From positions 62,001 through 126,000 of the forward strand of contig NZ_JAOQJC010000019.1 of the NCBI RefSeq assembly GCF_025567625.1: a stretch of DNA of 64,000 nt, given 5' to 3'. This document shows positions 8,625 through 16,556 of this stretch, in pieces (the first letter of the stretch is position 1; every line of letters begins with the position of its first letter). Source of the DNA: Paenibacillus sp. J5C2022 (GTDB lineage Bacteria; Bacillota; Bacilli; Paenibacillales; Paenibacillaceae). The notes under the pieces were generated by a model that was not told where the DNA came from, searched no databases, and saw only the letters and a program-made list of their open reading frames with translations. A program made the position numbers and the translations under genes.

Positions 8625-8674
8625 CTTTTGGTCACAACTCCAGTATGTAGATGAAATACCGGTACAAAATCCAT

Positions 8675-8724
8675 TTAGGGGGTGTCCCTTGTCGTCGATT
8701 ACCGACATTCAGGACACCCCCTAA
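8675..8724. repeat. 50-bp inverted repeat
   Basis: TTAGGGGGTGTCC (8675-8687) is perfectly complementary to GGACACCCCCTAA (8712-8724). There is no T-run. It could be a bidirectional transcription stop for the ZapA-like gene. Alternatively it could be a relic of a very short TA-flanked mobile element, since its ends resemble those of the element at 50437-50598. Confidence 0.7.
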
Positions 8725-8767
8725 TCCATCCCATTCTAATTTCAATATGATCTCGAGATACAGTTGC

Positions 8768-11700
8768 TTAACTTTGCTCAATCAGCTCGATCCACTCGTT
8801 GAACTCTGTCTGAAGTTTTGAATACTCCGTCTTCAGCTTGCGATGCTCTTCCAACAGCTCGGCAAGCTCTTGCTCGACACGACCCTTCTGCCGGGCCGCA
8901 TCGAGCTGTTCATGCTGGAGTTCATCCAACTTCTCCTGCCAGCTTTGTTCAAGATCGGTAGCGGATGCCGCTTCTTGCATCGCCAGCTCCAATCGTTCGC
9001 GCAATTCATCCTCCTGCGCTGTCATGGCGAGCTCCGCTTGCTTCAATCGTCTCGCTTCTTCTTCCGCCTCTTGAGCTAAGCTCTTCTGTTCCTCTAACTC
9101 CTTGGCCAGCTGTTCTTCACGTTCCATCATGGAAGACAGTTGACCCGATGCCAGCCGCTCGCGGGCAGCCGTCAATTCCAGCTGACCGATTAATTCCTCT
9201 TCCTTCTCTTGACGCTCGACCAGTTGCTTCTGCCAATCCTGCTCCATCGCCTCCAGCTTGAACAGTTTCTTCTTATAGTCAGCCAACTCTTCCGAGTGCT
9301 GGTGGAGACCGTCCTGCAATTGGTCTTTCAGCTTTTCAATCGTCGCCTTAAACTCTGCGATTTCCTGATCATGATCATGTGCGAGCTGATGCTGCTTCCC
9401 CTCAAGTGCCGCTTGCCATTGCTTGCGCTGCTCAGCCAGCTCGGCCTCTGCAGTAGCCAAAAGCTCTTCAAGCTGCGCGTCCAGTTCCACCTGGGCTTCG
9501 CGCTTCAGCTCCGCGCGCTGCTCGCCAAACTTCGCTGCCGCTTCGCGCTCCAGCTCCGCGCGCTGCTCGCCAAGCTTCGCCTCCGACGCGCGCTCCAGCT
9601 CCGCGCGCTGATCGTCCAGCTTCGCCTCCGACTCGCGCTCCAGCTCCGCGCGCTGCTCGCCAAGCTTCGCTGCCGCTTCGCGCTCCAGCTCCGCACGCTG
9701 CTCGTCCAGCTTCGCCGCCGACTCGCGCTCCAGCTCCGCTCTCTGCTCGCTCAGCTTTGCCTCCGACTCGCGCTCCAGCTCCGCTCTCTGCTCGCTCAGC
9801 TTCGCCTCCGACTCGCGCTCCAGCTCCGCGCGCTGATCGTCCAGCTTCGCCTCCGACTCGCGCTCCAGCTCCGCGCGCTGCTCGCCAAGCTTCGCTGCCG
9901 ACTCGCGCTCCAGCTCCGCGCGCTGCTCGCTCAGCTTCGCCTCCGACTCGCGCTCCAGCTCCGCGCGCTGCTCGCCAAGCTTCGCTGCCGCTTCGCGCTC
10001 CAGCTCCGCGCGCTGATCGTCCAGCTTCGCCTCCGACTCGCGCTCCAGCTCCGCGCGCTGATCGTCCAGCTTCGCCTCCGACTCGCGCTCCAGCTCCGCG
10101 CGCTGATCGCTCAGCTTCGCCTCCGACTCGCGCTCCAGCTCCGCGCGCTGATCGTCCAGCTTCGCCTCCGACTCGCGCTCCAGTTCCGCGCGCTGCTCGT
10201 CCAGCTTCGCCTCCGACTCGCGCTTCAGCTCCGCGCGCTGCTCGCTCTGCTTCGCCTCTGCCGCGCGCTCCAGCTCCGCGCGCTGCTCGCTCAGCTTCGC
10301 CTCCGACTCGCGCTCCAGCTCCGCACGCTGCTCGACCAGCTTCGCCTCCGACTCGCGCTCCAGCTCCGCGCGTTGCTCGCTCAGCTCTGCTGCGGACCGG
10401 CCTTCCAGCTCCTCATGATCGATTTGCAGCTGCAAATACAACTCCTCGTACTCGCTGCATTTATGTACAAGCTGCTCAATTCGCTTGCTATGCTTTTCTG
10501 CCGTATCAGCAAGCTGCTCCATATCATCCTTCGCAGAACGAAGCTGCTCCTGTTGCTCTTCCCGTTCCTGCTCCAATTGTGCAATCGTGCCTCTAAGCGA
10601 CTCTTCCTGCTCCATCGCCGTTACCAGCTGCTCATCGGCAAGCGCAATCCGATGCTCCAATGTCGACTTTTCGGCTGTGTGCGCTTCTTCCAGCTGCGTC
10701 AGCTTCGTACGCAATCCGGCAAGCTCTCCCTCCAGCTCAACAATCCGGTCCTTGCATTGCTCCTTCTCCCGTACTGCCGCAGCATAATCGGATTCAAGCG
10801 CGCTGTAATCCGCCGTATTCTTTTCAATAGCTGCTTGCAATTCCGACTTCTCCCGCTCAAGCCGCGCCACGTTCTCCTGCAGTTTGTCTCGTTCCTGCAG
10901 CCAATTGCTTCGTCTGCGCTCCAGATCCTCCTTGAAGCCGGCTTCCTTCTTCAGCAGTTCCTCCTTTTGGAGCTCTTCCATTAGTTGCGCTTCCTGATCG
11001 GCCGCTAACCGCTTCTCCTCGGCCGCTTGTTCCCACTCATGCTCTCTTTGCTCCCATTTCTGCTGCCACTCTTCATGAACCCGCGACTTCTCCGATTCGG
11101 TCGCTTTCGCATACTCTTCCTGCTGCTGCCGGCGTTCATCGGCGATACTCGCAAGTGCTTTCTCCTTCTCCTCGGCAAGCTGGGCAATGATCCGATCTTT
11201 CTCGTTCGCCTGCTTCGCAAGCTCAGTCTCCAGCTTTCCTTTCAGACCGACAAGCTCCGTCTTTTTCTCCATCGTAAGCTTCTGGGTCAATCTTTCAATC
11301 GCCTGGTTTTTCTCCTGCTCCTGCTCCTTCAGCTTTGCGTCGCGAGCCTGCAGCTCTGCTGTCGCCTTCTCTCTTTGCTGCTTCAGCTGCTCCTCCAGAT
11401 CGGACTTCACCTTGGCAAGCTCCTGCTCTGCCGCCTTCACCAGCTCTGCCTGTTTATCCTTTGCTTGCTGTTCTACTCGGCTTGCATTTGCCTGCATCTG
11501 CTCGATACGGATTTTTTCTTTCTCCAATTGATCTTCCAGAGCATGCATTCGGGCTTCCTCTTCTTGCAGCTGTGCATTATCGCGTCTTAGCCTGAACACT
11601 TCTTCCGTTATTTGAACAGCAGACAGCACTGCCAGCTTTTGCGTATCCAGCATAGGATAGCTCTTGGCCAGCTTTCGCATGCTTTCGTCGATCGACGTCG

Positions 11701-11794
11701 CCACTTTCTTCATGTAGTCCGCATTGGAATGACCTTTAATCTTATACTGAATGCCATATATATCAACAGTTACAACAACTTGATCAGCTTCCAT
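8768..11794 (-). CDS. ZapA-like cell-division protein with giant coiled-coil extension
   Basis: A 1008-residue protein. Residues 1-75 match ZapA (VVVTVDIYGIQYKIKG, DYMKKVATSIDESMRKLAKSYP, TQKLAVLSAVQITEEVF), the FtsZ-ring stabiliser that is normally about 85-110 residues long. The rest is charged coiled coil rich in Glu, Lys, Arg, Ala and Gln. Residues 473-772 are exactly 20 copies of a 15-residue unit of the type EQRAELERESEAKLD. ATG 11794 is chosen over the open frame to 11845 because GGGGGGAA lies just upstream and the ZapA homology begins there. Position directly after pheT is where zapA lies in Bacillus. No transmembrane segment or signal peptide is seen, so it is cytoplasmic. Inference: an FtsZ-ring protein with a very long arm, able to tether or space other components. 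That the ZapA part still binds FtsZ is unproven. Confidence 0.85.
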   Translation of the reverse strand: MEADQVVVTVDIYGIQYKIKGHSNADYMKKVATSIDESMRKLAKSYPMLDTQKLAVLSAVQITEEVFRLRRDNAQLQEEEARMHALEDQLEKEKIRIEQMQANASRVEQQAKDKQAELVKAAEQELAKVKSDLEEQLKQQREKATAELQARDAKLKEQEQEKNQAIERLTQKLTMEKKTELVGLKGKLETELAKQANEKDRIIAQLAEEKEKALASIADERRQQQEEYAKATESEKSRVHEEWQQKWEQREHEWEQAAEEKRLAADQEAQLMEELQKEELLKKEAGFKEDLERRRSNWLQERDKLQENVARLEREKSELQAAIEKNTADYSALESDYAAAVREKEQCKDRIVELEGELAGLRTKLTQLEEAHTAEKSTLEHRIALADEQLVTAMEQEESLRGTIAQLEQEREEQQEQLRSAKDDMEQLADTAEKHSKRIEQLVHKCSEYEELYLQLQIDHEELEGRSAAELSEQRAELERESEAKLVEQRAELERESEAKLSEQRAELERAAEAKQSEQRAELKRESEAKLDEQRAELERESEAKLDDQRAELERESEAKLSDQRAELERESEAKLDDQRAELERESEAKLDDQRAELEREAAAKLGEQRAELERESEAKLSEQRAELERESAAKLGEQRAELERESEAKLDDQRAELERESEAKLSEQRAELERESEAKLSEQRAELERESAAKLDEQRAELEREAAAKLGEQRAELERESEAKLDDQRAELERASEAKLGEQRAELEREAAAKFGEQRAELKREAQVELDAQLEELLATAEAELAEQRKQWQAALEGKQHQLAHDHDQEIAEFKATIEKLKDQLQDGLHQHSEELADYKKKLFKLEAMEQDWQKQLVERQEKEEELIGQLELTAARERLASGQLSSMMEREEQLAKELEEQKSLAQEAEEEARRLKQAELAMTAQEDELRERLELAMQEAASATDLEQSWQEKLDELQHEQLDAARQKGRVEQELAELLEEHRKLKTEYSKLQTEFNEWIELIEQS
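9479..10378 (-). repeat. Twenty 45-bp tandem repeats inside the ZapA-like gene
   Basis: Exactly 900 bp made of 20 consecutive in-frame 45-bp units, from unit 1 at 10378-10334 to unit 20 at 9523-9479, each encoding 15 residues. Variation is mainly at the last residue (D, S, G, V), the first residue (E or D) and the SE/AA pair in the middle. Hydrophobic Leu positions alternate at spacings of 8 and 7. On the opposite strand the same repeats produce long spurious frames rich in Ala, Pro, Arg and Leu. Confidence 0.95.
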
Positions 11795-11913
11795 TCGCTG
11801 TTCCCCCCAATCTTCAAGCCGAGAACGCCCTAGCCCGCATCTCATCGCGGCATGCCGGTTATATGCGTCATCAATATGCGCCTGTCAGCAGGCAATAATC
11901 GTCAATTTTTGAT

Positions 11914-11962
11914 GCAGAAAAAGCCGCATCGGCGTTCACTAGGAACTTATTCGATGCGGCTT
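11914..11962 (-). terminator. Rho-independent terminator of pheST
   Basis: In the minus-strand transcript AAGCCGCATCG pairs with CGATGCGGCTT across a 20-base loop and is followed by TTTTTC, just after the pheT stop. It implies that the ZapA-like gene downstream has its own promoter or depends on read-through. Confidence 0.8.
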
Positions 11963-11976
11963 AGGAGGTTTCCTGC

Positions 11977-14418
11977 TTATTTACGCAATTCCGCTCCAAA
12001 AGATTGTTCCAATATTTGCACAATCTTCCCGTGCCGTTCCGTTACCTCTTCATCGGTCAAAGTGCGTTCCTCATGACGGTAGACGAGCGATATCGCAACG
12101 CTCTTCTTGCCTGCGCCAAGACGATCTCCCGTATACACATCAAATACAGATACGGATTCCAGCAGATCTCCCGCCGCTTGACTAGCGGCATCGGTCAAGC
12201 TTGCAGCCGGCACCGCTTCGTCAACGACTACGGCAATATCACGCTGCATGGATGGATAACGCGGCAGCAGCTTATAGACAATCTCTCTATCTGCCATCTC
12301 GAACACATGCTCCAGATCAAGCTCCAGCAAATACGTGTCCGCCAGATCGAATCCAAGCTGCAGCTCCGGATGCAGCTGGCCTACGTAGCCAATGCATGGT
12401 TTTCCATTATCCGTATTTAGCATAACGGCTGCCGTTCTGCCCGGATGGAAGCCTTCCGGCGCCGCTGCTTCGTAGGAGACGTCAGTCGTCATTCCCAGCA
12501 CATGGAACACCGTTTCCAATATGCCCTTGGCGTCAAAGAAATCATAAGCCTCAGGCTTGCTGTTCCATTGCTTGCTTCCCTTGTCCCCCGTCAGCATGGC
12601 TGCGAAGCGGCTCCGTTCGTCAGGCTGGCGGGTAATCGTCTCTTCATCCGTATGATACACGCTGCCGATTTCGAACAGTGCAAGCGATTCGTTCTTGCGA
12701 TTGCGGTTATACGTTGCCGTATCGAGCAGACCGGCGATTAACGTCGTTCGCAGCACGCTCCGCTCCTCGCTCATCGGCATTGCCAGCCGCACGGGCACTG
12801 TATTTTCGCACAACGCCGGGAACAATGACGCTCTAGCCGGGCTTGTGAATGAATAGTTGATGACTTCGTTCATGCCCGCACTGGTCAACCGCTTGCGGAT
12901 CTCGCGGCGAATGCTTTGCGATTTCGTCAGAGCACCGGGAATAACCTCTCCCAGAATAGGTGTCGTCGGAATATTATCGTAGCCGTAGAGACGGGCGATC
13001 TCCTCGATCACATCCACATCCCGCGTAATATCGCTGCGTCTTGTCGGCGCCTGCACCTGGAAGACGTCGTCGACGGACAGCTCGTACGGAAATTGCAGAC
13101 GGCCCAGAATCGTCCGCACCTCCAGGCTGGACAAGTCAGTACCGAGATAGGCATTCAATTTCGCCATCGACAAAGCGATAGGAGCAGCCTGCGCTTGAGG
13201 AACAGCCGCTTCCGCAATGCCGTCTGTCACAAGGCCGTCAGCCAGCTCGGCGATTAACGCCGCGGCGCGGTTCAGAGCAGGGATGACTCTGGCAGGATCT
13301 ACTTCCTTCTCGAAGCGCATGCTGGACTCCGAACGAAGTCCCAACTGGCGCGATGTTTTGCGAATCGTGCCGCCATCGAATTTGGCCGACTCCAGCAAAA
13401 TATTGACCGTCGCATCGGTCACCTCCGTGCTTGCACCGCCCATCACGCCCGCAAGCCCGATCGGCGCGGAGTCATCGGCAATGACGAGCATATGCGGCTC
13501 AAGCTTGCGCTCTTGATCGTCCAGCGTCACCAGCGTCTCGCCTTCTCGGGCAAGACGTACGACAATTCGTCCGCCAGGAATGCGATCCGCATCGAAGGCA
13601 TGCAGCGGCTGTCCGTATTCCAGCATCACGTAGTTCGTAACGTCTACCACATTGTTGATTGGCCGGATACTTGCCGCCATCAGGCGGTTGCGCAGCCATT
13701 GCGGCGACGGGCCGATCTTCACATTTTTAATATAACGTGCGGAGTAGTGCGAGCACTGCTCTGTCGCCAGAACGGTGACGGAGACATGGTCGGCTGTACG
13801 CTCAGCAGCGTCGTACACATACGTCTCGGGTAACTTGACTTCGCGTCCCGTTAATGCGGCTACTTCATATGCAGTCCCGATCATGCTAAGGCAATCGGAA
13901 CGGTTCGGCGTCAGATCCAGCTCCAGCACTTCATCGTTCAGCCCCAGCACCGCCTCAATCGGCGTACCGATCGGCGTCGCTTCCGGCAGAACGAGAATGC
14001 CTTCCTGCTGCTCCTTCGACAGCAGCTTGTCGTTCATGCCCAGCTCCTTCGCGGAACAGATCATGCCTTGCGATTCCACGCCACGAAGCTTGGCGCGCTT
14101 GATCTTGAAATCGCCGGGCAGCTTGGCGCCGACGACAGCAACGGGAACGAGCTGGCCGGCATCCACGTTTTTGGCGCCGCAGACGATTTGCAGCAGCTCT
14201 TCTCCGCCCACGTCCACTTTACAGACATTCAATTTGTCCGCGTCAGGATGCTTCTCCTTCTCTTTCACCAATCCTACAACCACGCCTGTTACGCCCTTAT
14301 TGAGCTTCTCCACGACATCAATCTCGATGCCGCCGCGCGTCATGCGCTCTGCCAGCTCCTCCGCCGGCAGTCCGTTCAAATCGATATATTCATTCAACCA
14401 TGAATAGGATACCTTCAT
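11977..14418 (-). CDS. pheT: Phenylalanine--tRNA ligase beta subunit
   Basis: 813 residues, full length for bacterial PheT. An N-terminal OB-fold tRNA-binding region (about 40-150: GVVVGLVKEKEKHPDADKLNVCKVDVG), the B3/B4 editing domain, the B5 domain, a catalytic-like core (SSMRFEKEVDP, and SYSFTSP-like elements) and a C-terminal anticodon-binding FDX-ACB domain (LLPRYPSMQRDIAVVV) occur in order. It partners PheS in an alpha2-beta2 enzyme that charges tRNA-Phe. The start at 14418 has AAGGGAAGAG upstream. pheT begins 21 bp after pheS ends and shares its T-box control. Confidence 0.97.
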   Translation of the reverse strand: MKVSYSWLNEYIDLNGLPAEELAERMTRGGIEIDVVEKLNKGVTGVVVGLVKEKEKHPDADKLNVCKVDVGGEELLQIVCGAKNVDAGQLVPVAVVGAKLPGDFKIKRAKLRGVESQGMICSAKELGMNDKLLSKEQQEGILVLPEATPIGTPIEAVLGLNDEVLELDLTPNRSDCLSMIGTAYEVAALTGREVKLPETYVYDAAERTADHVSVTVLATEQCSHYSARYIKNVKIGPSPQWLRNRLMAASIRPINNVVDVTNYVMLEYGQPLHAFDADRIPGGRIVVRLAREGETLVTLDDQERKLEPHMLVIADDSAPIGLAGVMGGASTEVTDATVNILLESAKFDGGTIRKTSRQLGLRSESSMRFEKEVDPARVIPALNRAAALIAELADGLVTDGIAEAAVPQAQAAPIALSMAKLNAYLGTDLSSLEVRTILGRLQFPYELSVDDVFQVQAPTRRSDITRDVDVIEEIARLYGYDNIPTTPILGEVIPGALTKSQSIRREIRKRLTSAGMNEVINYSFTSPARASLFPALCENTVPVRLAMPMSEERSVLRTTLIAGLLDTATYNRNRKNESLALFEIGSVYHTDEETITRQPDERSRFAAMLTGDKGSKQWNSKPEAYDFFDAKGILETVFHVLGMTTDVSYEAAAPEGFHPGRTAAVMLNTDNGKPCIGYVGQLHPELQLGFDLADTYLLELDLEHVFEMADREIVYKLLPRYPSMQRDIAVVVDEAVPAASLTDAASQAAGDLLESVSVFDVYTGDRLGAGKKSVAISLVYRHEERTLTDEEVTERHGKIVQILEQSFGAELRK

Positions 14419-14439
14419 CTCATCTCTTCCCTTCTCTCG

Positions 14440-15474
14440 TTACTTGCGTGCGAACTGGCTCAGGAATCTCAGATCGTTGCTGTAGAAATGGCGGATATCA
14501 TCGATGCCGTACTTCAACAGCGCAATCCGCTCGATGCCCATGCCGAAGGCGAAGCCCGTCACTTCCTCCGGATCGTAGCCGCCCATCTCCAGCACGCGAG
14601 GATGAACCATGCCGCAGCCGAGTATTTCGATCCAGCCTGTGCCCTTGCACATCCGACAGCCGTGTCCGCCGCACTGGGCGCAGCTTACATCCACTTCTGC
14701 GCTTGGCTCCGTGAACGGGAAGAAGCTTGGACGAAGCCGGATTTGCGTGCCTGCTCCGAACATTTCCCGAGCGAACTGCAGCAGTGTGCCCTTCAGATCG
14801 CTCATGCGAATATTGCGGCCTATGACAAGCCCTTCCACCTGGTTGAACTGGAAGGAATGCGTCGCATCGTCGTCGTCCCTGCGGTATACCTTGCCTGGGC
14901 AGATAATGCGGATCGGGGTCGCTCCTTTCGCCGCTTCCATCGATCTGATCTGAACAGGAGAGGTCTGTGTCCGCATCAGAATATCTTCCGTAACGTAGAA
15001 GGAATCCTGCATATCCCGCGCCGGATGGTTATGCGGCAGGTTCAGCGCCTCGAAATTGTAGTAATCCGTCTCCACCTCGGGACCTTCCGCAATGGAATAC
15101 CCCATCCCGATGAAGATATCCTCGATCTCCTGCGCTACCTTATTGAGCGGATGCACCGCGCCTTGCGGCAGCCCCTTGCCCGGCAGCGTCACATCGATTG
15201 TCTCTGCGCGCAGCCGCTGCTCCGTCTCTTGCTTGATGAATGCTTGGGTCTTCTCTTCGATAACCGCTTCAATCGCGCCGCGCACCTCATTGGCTACGCC
15301 CCCGATAACGGGACGCTCCTCTGCGCTAAGGCCGCCCATGCCGCGCAATATTTCCGTCAATGCGCCTTTCTTGCCCAGATACTTCACCCGCAGATCATTC
15401 AGCGCCGCTTGCGATTCCACGCCTTGCAGCTCCTGCAGCGCCTCCGTACGGAGCGCTTCCAGTCTTTCCTTCAT
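14440..15474 (-). CDS. pheS: Phenylalanine--tRNA ligase alpha subunit
   Basis: 344 residues, as expected for PheS. An N-terminal coiled coil is followed by the class II synthetase core with motif 2 ([21 protein letters not shown], split here: CPGKVYR then THSFQFNQ) and motif 3 ([17 protein letters not shown]). A Cys-rich insert ([12 protein letters not shown]) is also present, as in many bacterial PheS. Three consecutive ATG codons lie at 15480, 15477 and 15474 behind GGAGG. I choose 15474 for spacing and for similarity of MKERLEAL to known starts. The frame upstream is the T-box leader, not coding. Confidence 0.97.
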   Translation of the reverse strand: MKERLEALRTEALQELQGVESQAALNDLRVKYLGKKGALTEILRGMGGLSAEERPVIGGVANEVRGAIEAVIEEKTQAFIKQETEQRLRAETIDVTLPGKGLPQGAVHPLNKVAQEIEDIFIGMGYSIAEGPEVETDYYNFEALNLPHNHPARDMQDSFYVTEDILMRTQTSPVQIRSMEAAKGATPIRIICPGKVYRRDDDDATHSFQFNQVEGLVIGRNIRMSDLKGTLLQFAREMFGAGTQIRLRPSFFPFTEPSAEVDVSCAQCGGHGCRMCKGTGWIEILGCGMVHPRVLEMGGYDPEEVTGFAFGMGIERIALLKYGIDDIRHFYSNDLRFLSQFARK

Positions 15475-15515
15475 CATCATCGCCTCCATTAGTCGATTCC
15501 CAAGCTTCAGCCAAT

Positions 15516-15808
15516 AAAAAAAGGCCCTTCCTCCCCGAAGGGACGGAAGAACCGTGGTACCACCCTGATTCAGATTGCCTCGACATGCTGCCGGCAATCC
15601 CTCAACCCCGATAACGGCGGGAAGCCGTGCCGCCCTACCAAGCATAATCCGCGAATAGGCGGTTCATGCCCTTCAGGCACAAGCTCCGGAGCGAACTTCG
15701 GCAGCCGATCCTCGCGAGCACGCTCTCAATCTACGGCGTTCTCTCCCTGTGCGTCCGCACTGCTTACTCTTCTCCATCATAGCCCATCAACATCATTTGG
15801 AAACATTA
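15516..15808 (-). promoter_or_regulatory. T-box riboswitch controlling pheST
   Basis: About 290 nt leader on the minus strand. The conserved T-box sequence AGGGTGGTACCACGG (near 15550-15567) is followed by a terminator hairpin (CCCTTC...GAAGGG) with seven U residues ending at 15516. Upstream is a typical stem I region (GGGAGAGAACGCC). A possible specifier codon is TTC within GCCGAAGTTCGC, as expected for phenylalanine. T-boxes bind uncharged tRNA and switch from terminator to antiterminator, so pheST should be induced by phenylalanine starvation. The specifier assignment is by inspection only. Confidence 0.92.
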
Positions 15809-15814
15809 ATCTAT

Positions 15815-15843
15815 ATTATATGCAATCGGTTGGCGGGTTGCAA
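15815..15843 (-). promoter_or_regulatory. SigA-type promoter of the pheST operon
   Basis: On the minus strand TTGCAA (15843-15838) and TATAAT (15820-15815) are separated by exactly 17 bp. Transcription would start near 15808, at the beginning of the T-box leader. Confidence 0.75.
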
Positions 15844-16136
15844 CATTCGTTTTACGAATGAGTAAAAGAACTTGCTGATTTCAACAATTGTGTTATGCTA
15901 ATTTGGATATTTCAGGAAATTGGTGCGTGAAGCATAAAGGTTTCAACAATTATTGTGAGAAAACCTCTATCGAGGCCTTTCGAAGATGAGCGACCGCGTT
16001 CAAAGGTAGCTTTTATCGCCAAATAAATTTTTTTCCTCTAAGCCGGAAATTTAAAAATTCTATTGTGGTTACAAAAACCAGTAGAGCGGACATGTCCACT
16101 CCATCTGGTTTTTGTTCATCTACCGGGAGGGTTGAT

Positions 16137-16325
16137 ATGAAAGTCATTATAATGATGATTTCATTGTCCTTTTTCCTCATGTTAATGAGCTGCTCCGATG
16201 AAAGAGATACCTATAAACCGTCATCCACATTTACTTTGGGGATAGTAAGTATTGTTCCTCGGCTGCTCGAAAGCCCATTTCAACGCTCTAAGCGTGTCTA
16301 TTGCCACTGCCTTATAGTAACGTAG
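16137..16325 (+). pseudogene. Truncated lipoprotein gene start
   Basis: ATG 16137 follows GGGAGGGTTGAT and encodes a lipoprotein-like N-terminus: MKVIIMMISLSFFLMLMSC with a lipobox Cys, then SDERDTYKPSS. After about residue 35 the frame runs antisense into the esterase remnant on the other strand, so the natural C-terminus is missing. The junction at about 16230-16240 suggests a deletion or recombination scar that fused two broken genes. The 62-residue product may still be made and lipidated, but it is probably a relic. Confidence 0.5.
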
Positions 16326-16481
16326 CTCCAAATCCAATAGACCTTCCGTGACCCATCCTTTGGTCATGCCATGCGAGCTGCCAAGCGTATTCCCAGTCAT
16401 TCCGCGTCCCCTGACATCGACGGTGAACACGGATATCCCCTTAATAAAAAATTCATATTCTTCATCAGTGCAAAACCGCAA
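16221..16481 (-). pseudogene. Fragment of an acetylxylan esterase / cephalosporin-C deacetylase family gene
   Basis: The minus-strand frame contains GISVFTVDVRGRGMTG, a block resembling the oxyanion region of this alpha/beta hydrolase family, followed by a G(W)VTEGLLD-like block. It then continues with YYKAVAIDTLRALKWAFEQP, which in intact enzymes lies just before the catalytic GxSxGG. The frame ends immediately after this, so the nucleophile and C-terminal half are absent, as is the N-terminal half. It is a decayed remnant next to the polysaccharide lyase gene, perhaps a former part of the same locus. Confidence 0.55.
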
Positions 16482-16556
16482 ACATTGCGAATCAAGGTGA
16501 ACTCACAGCAAATGAAGACTTGAATCGGGGGGGGGGCATACTGCCCCCCTCACAAC

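Larger units (their letters stand above)
15844..16556. other. Relic-containing intergenic region
   Basis: Some 700 bp between the pheST promoter and the lyase gene without an intact gene. It holds the two relics described separately, AT-rich sequence, a 20-bp sequence (15956-15975) repeated at 46520-46539, and a run of ten G at about 16527-16536 that pairs with a CCCCCC run to form a hairpin just after the lyase stop codon. Confidence 0.6.

Noticed and set aside
8022..8708. Minus-strand 228-codon frame with repeated HTNHSLQPLDPPLLY-like units
   Set aside because: Generated by the 52-bp palindrome array. Open frames exist in all three phases on that strand.
9209..10984. Long plus-strand open frames (591 and 279 codons) antisense to the ZapA-like gene
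   Set aside because: They are low-complexity Leu/Arg/Gln or Pro/Ala/Arg frames created by the 45-bp repeat being a multiple of three. The minus-strand frame has the ZapA domain, coiled-coil sequence and a proper ribosome site.
15475..15645. N-terminal extension of PheS (57 extra codons)
   Set aside because: This stretch contains the T-box antiterminator sequence and terminator hairpin. The PheS homology begins at 15474 behind GGAGG.
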